Below, piece by piece: positions 63,381-64,000 of a stretch of DNA of 64,000 bases (position 1 is its first letter; every line of letters starts with the position of its first letter). Source of the stretch: Bacteroidia bacterium. GTDB lineage: Bacteria > Bacteroidota > Bacteroidia > Flavobacteriales > Flavobacteriaceae. The translations under genes were made by a program, and so were the position numbers. A model generated the notes under the pieces. It saw only the letters and a program-made list of their open reading frames with translations. It was not told the origin of the DNA and did not search any database. The stretch spans positions 1-64,000 of the forward strand of contig JAUICK010000005.1 of NCBI GenBank assembly GCA_030427865.1, written 5' to 3'.

Positions 63381-64000
63381 TTACAAAGCCTCTAAGCTCG
63401 ATTTTATGGTTTCTATTTTTGCAATGGTATCTGCTTCTTTTTTACGCTCAAGAGCAATTACTTGTTCTGGGGCATTTGCCACAAAGCGTTCATTCGATAA
63501 TTTTTTTTGTATACCAAACAAAAAGCCTTCTGCCCTCTTTAACTCAGCATTTAATTTTTTAATTTCTGCTTCTACATCAATATTGGCAATAGAAATTGGC
63601 ACAAAGTATTCATTAGACTTTACTCTAAAGGATGCTCCATCTACTTTTTCTGAAACAGATTTTATAGTTGATGTATTTGTTAGTTTTTGAATAACAGTAT
63701 CAAATTCTTTCGAATTCTTTTCGTTATCAACTACAAACAATTCTACAGCATCTTTAAACGAAATATTTTTTTCTTTTCTGATGGTTCTTATACCAGAAAC
63801 TACACCAGTTGCAAATTCAAAATCTGTTATAATTTTAGAATTATACTCTTTTAGAATTGGATATTTAGCAATGATTAACGCTTCTTCTGGTGTTCTTTGG
63901 GTAATATGTTGCCAAATTTCTTCTGTTAAAAATGGCATAAACGGATGCAATATTTTTAGATTATTTTCTAAAACTTCTATAACTGCATTGTAGGTTTTTG
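63381..64000 (-). CDS. valS: Valine--tRNA ligase, C-terminal part (continues beyond window)
   Basis: The frame stays open through base 64000, so the gene's start lies outside. About 206 residues are visible. They include part of the anticodon-binding domain ('LHPFMPFLTEEIWQHI') and the C-terminal ValRS coiled-coil domain ('IDVEAEIKKLNAELKRAEGFLFGIQKKLSNERFVANAPEQVIALERKKEADTIAKIETIKSSL', in parts), which is diagnostic. It charges tRNA-Val in the cytoplasm. The stop is at 63381-63383. Confidence 0.95.
   Translation of the reverse strand, partial: KTYNAVIEVLENNLKILHPFMPFLTEEIWQHITQRTPEEALIIAKYPILKEYNSKIITDFEFATGVVSGIRTIRKEKNISFKDAVELFVVDNEKNSKEFDTVIQKLTNTSTIKSVSEKVDGASFRVKSNEYFVPISIANIDVEAEIKKLNAELKRAEGFLFGIQKKLSNERFVANAPEQVIALERKKEADTIAKIETIKSSLEAL

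Noticed and set aside
63381..63950. A complete 189-aa gene at the right edge
   Set aside because: The apparent start is an internal TTG; the frame stays open to base 64000 and continues the valyl-tRNA synthetase sequence.

Overview
The window is about 64 kb of chromosome from a member of the Bacteroidota, most likely family Flavobacteriaceae (Polaribacter/Tenacibaculum-like). The DNA is very AT-rich and intergenic spacers are short. Shine-Dalgarno sequences are nearly absent, and several promoters match the Bacteroidota consensus TTG-N17-23-TAnnTTTG. Family-typical genes include DUF5916, DUF5777, DUF4856/imelysin/HTTM, BatA-like and PspC/DUF2807 proteins. Family names are from memory of sequence motifs; no search was run. 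I saw no rRNA, tRNA, CRISPR, insertion sequence or prophage.

Layout. 1-2.1 kb: two tandem paralogous surface beta-barrel proteins, the first cut by the window edge. 2.2-6.1 kb: sucC, divergent from a DUF5916 outer-membrane protein. 6.2-13.4 kb: a LolD-like ATPase, TIGR02757, an S10 peptidase, a BatA-like protein, a dihydroorotase-like protein that lacks metal ligands, and a carboxylesterase. 13.4-19.0 kb: AIM24-like and DUF4442 genes, then DUF4870, PadR, PspC and a head-GIN lipoprotein, followed by a SnoaL/DUF4440-like gene broken by a frameshift in a run of eight T. 19.3-23.3 kb: an ion channel with a zinc ribbon, miaA, ompH/skp and guaB. 23.4-31.3 kb: a minus-strand putative metal-uptake cluster (DUF4856 lipoprotein, imelysin-like, HTTM, TonB-dependent receptor) plus a 5'-nucleotidase. 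31.4-36.5 kb: an HMG-CoA lyase homologue, an operon of coiled-coil protein, longin/roadblock-like protein, Ras-like GTPase and hybrid histidine kinase, then an MBL-fold hydrolase. 36.6-39.7 kb: an uncharacterised 482-aa protein and an ECF-sigma module. 39.7-43.8 kb: two small proteins, a HAD hydrolase, kdsB, manA, queD and idi. 43.9-51.9 kb: a cyclophilin lipoprotein, prfC, two repeat-containing outer-membrane paralogues, a cyclophilin-FKBP fusion and an FAD oxidoreductase. 52.0-58.0 kb: a symmetrical locus in which a membrane LytTR regulator sits between two paralogous cassettes (OB-fold protein, YceI, DUF5777), one of which also has a cytochrome c. 58.1-64.0 kb: a large FAD/Fe-S dehydrogenase, an MFS transporter, an OmpA-family lipoprotein and the C-terminal end of valS.

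Two loci are the best candidates for undescribed systems. The first is the LytTR-centred twin-cassette locus. Both cassette promoters carry the same kind of T-rich direct repeat (TTTCCcTTTT) spaced 20-21 bp and set 65-100 bp upstream of the start codon, as expected for a LytTR activator site. The second is the small-GTPase operon, in which two proteins share an N-terminal 'RELLxxE' motif beside a Ras-like GTPase and a hybrid kinase; this suggests a GTPase-to-phosphorelay signalling module. Other points of note are a near-leaderless promoter arrangement at four genes, an interspersed-repeat-like insert translated within the FAD/Fe-S protein, and the tandem genes at the left edge that share a 243-bp near-identical block.
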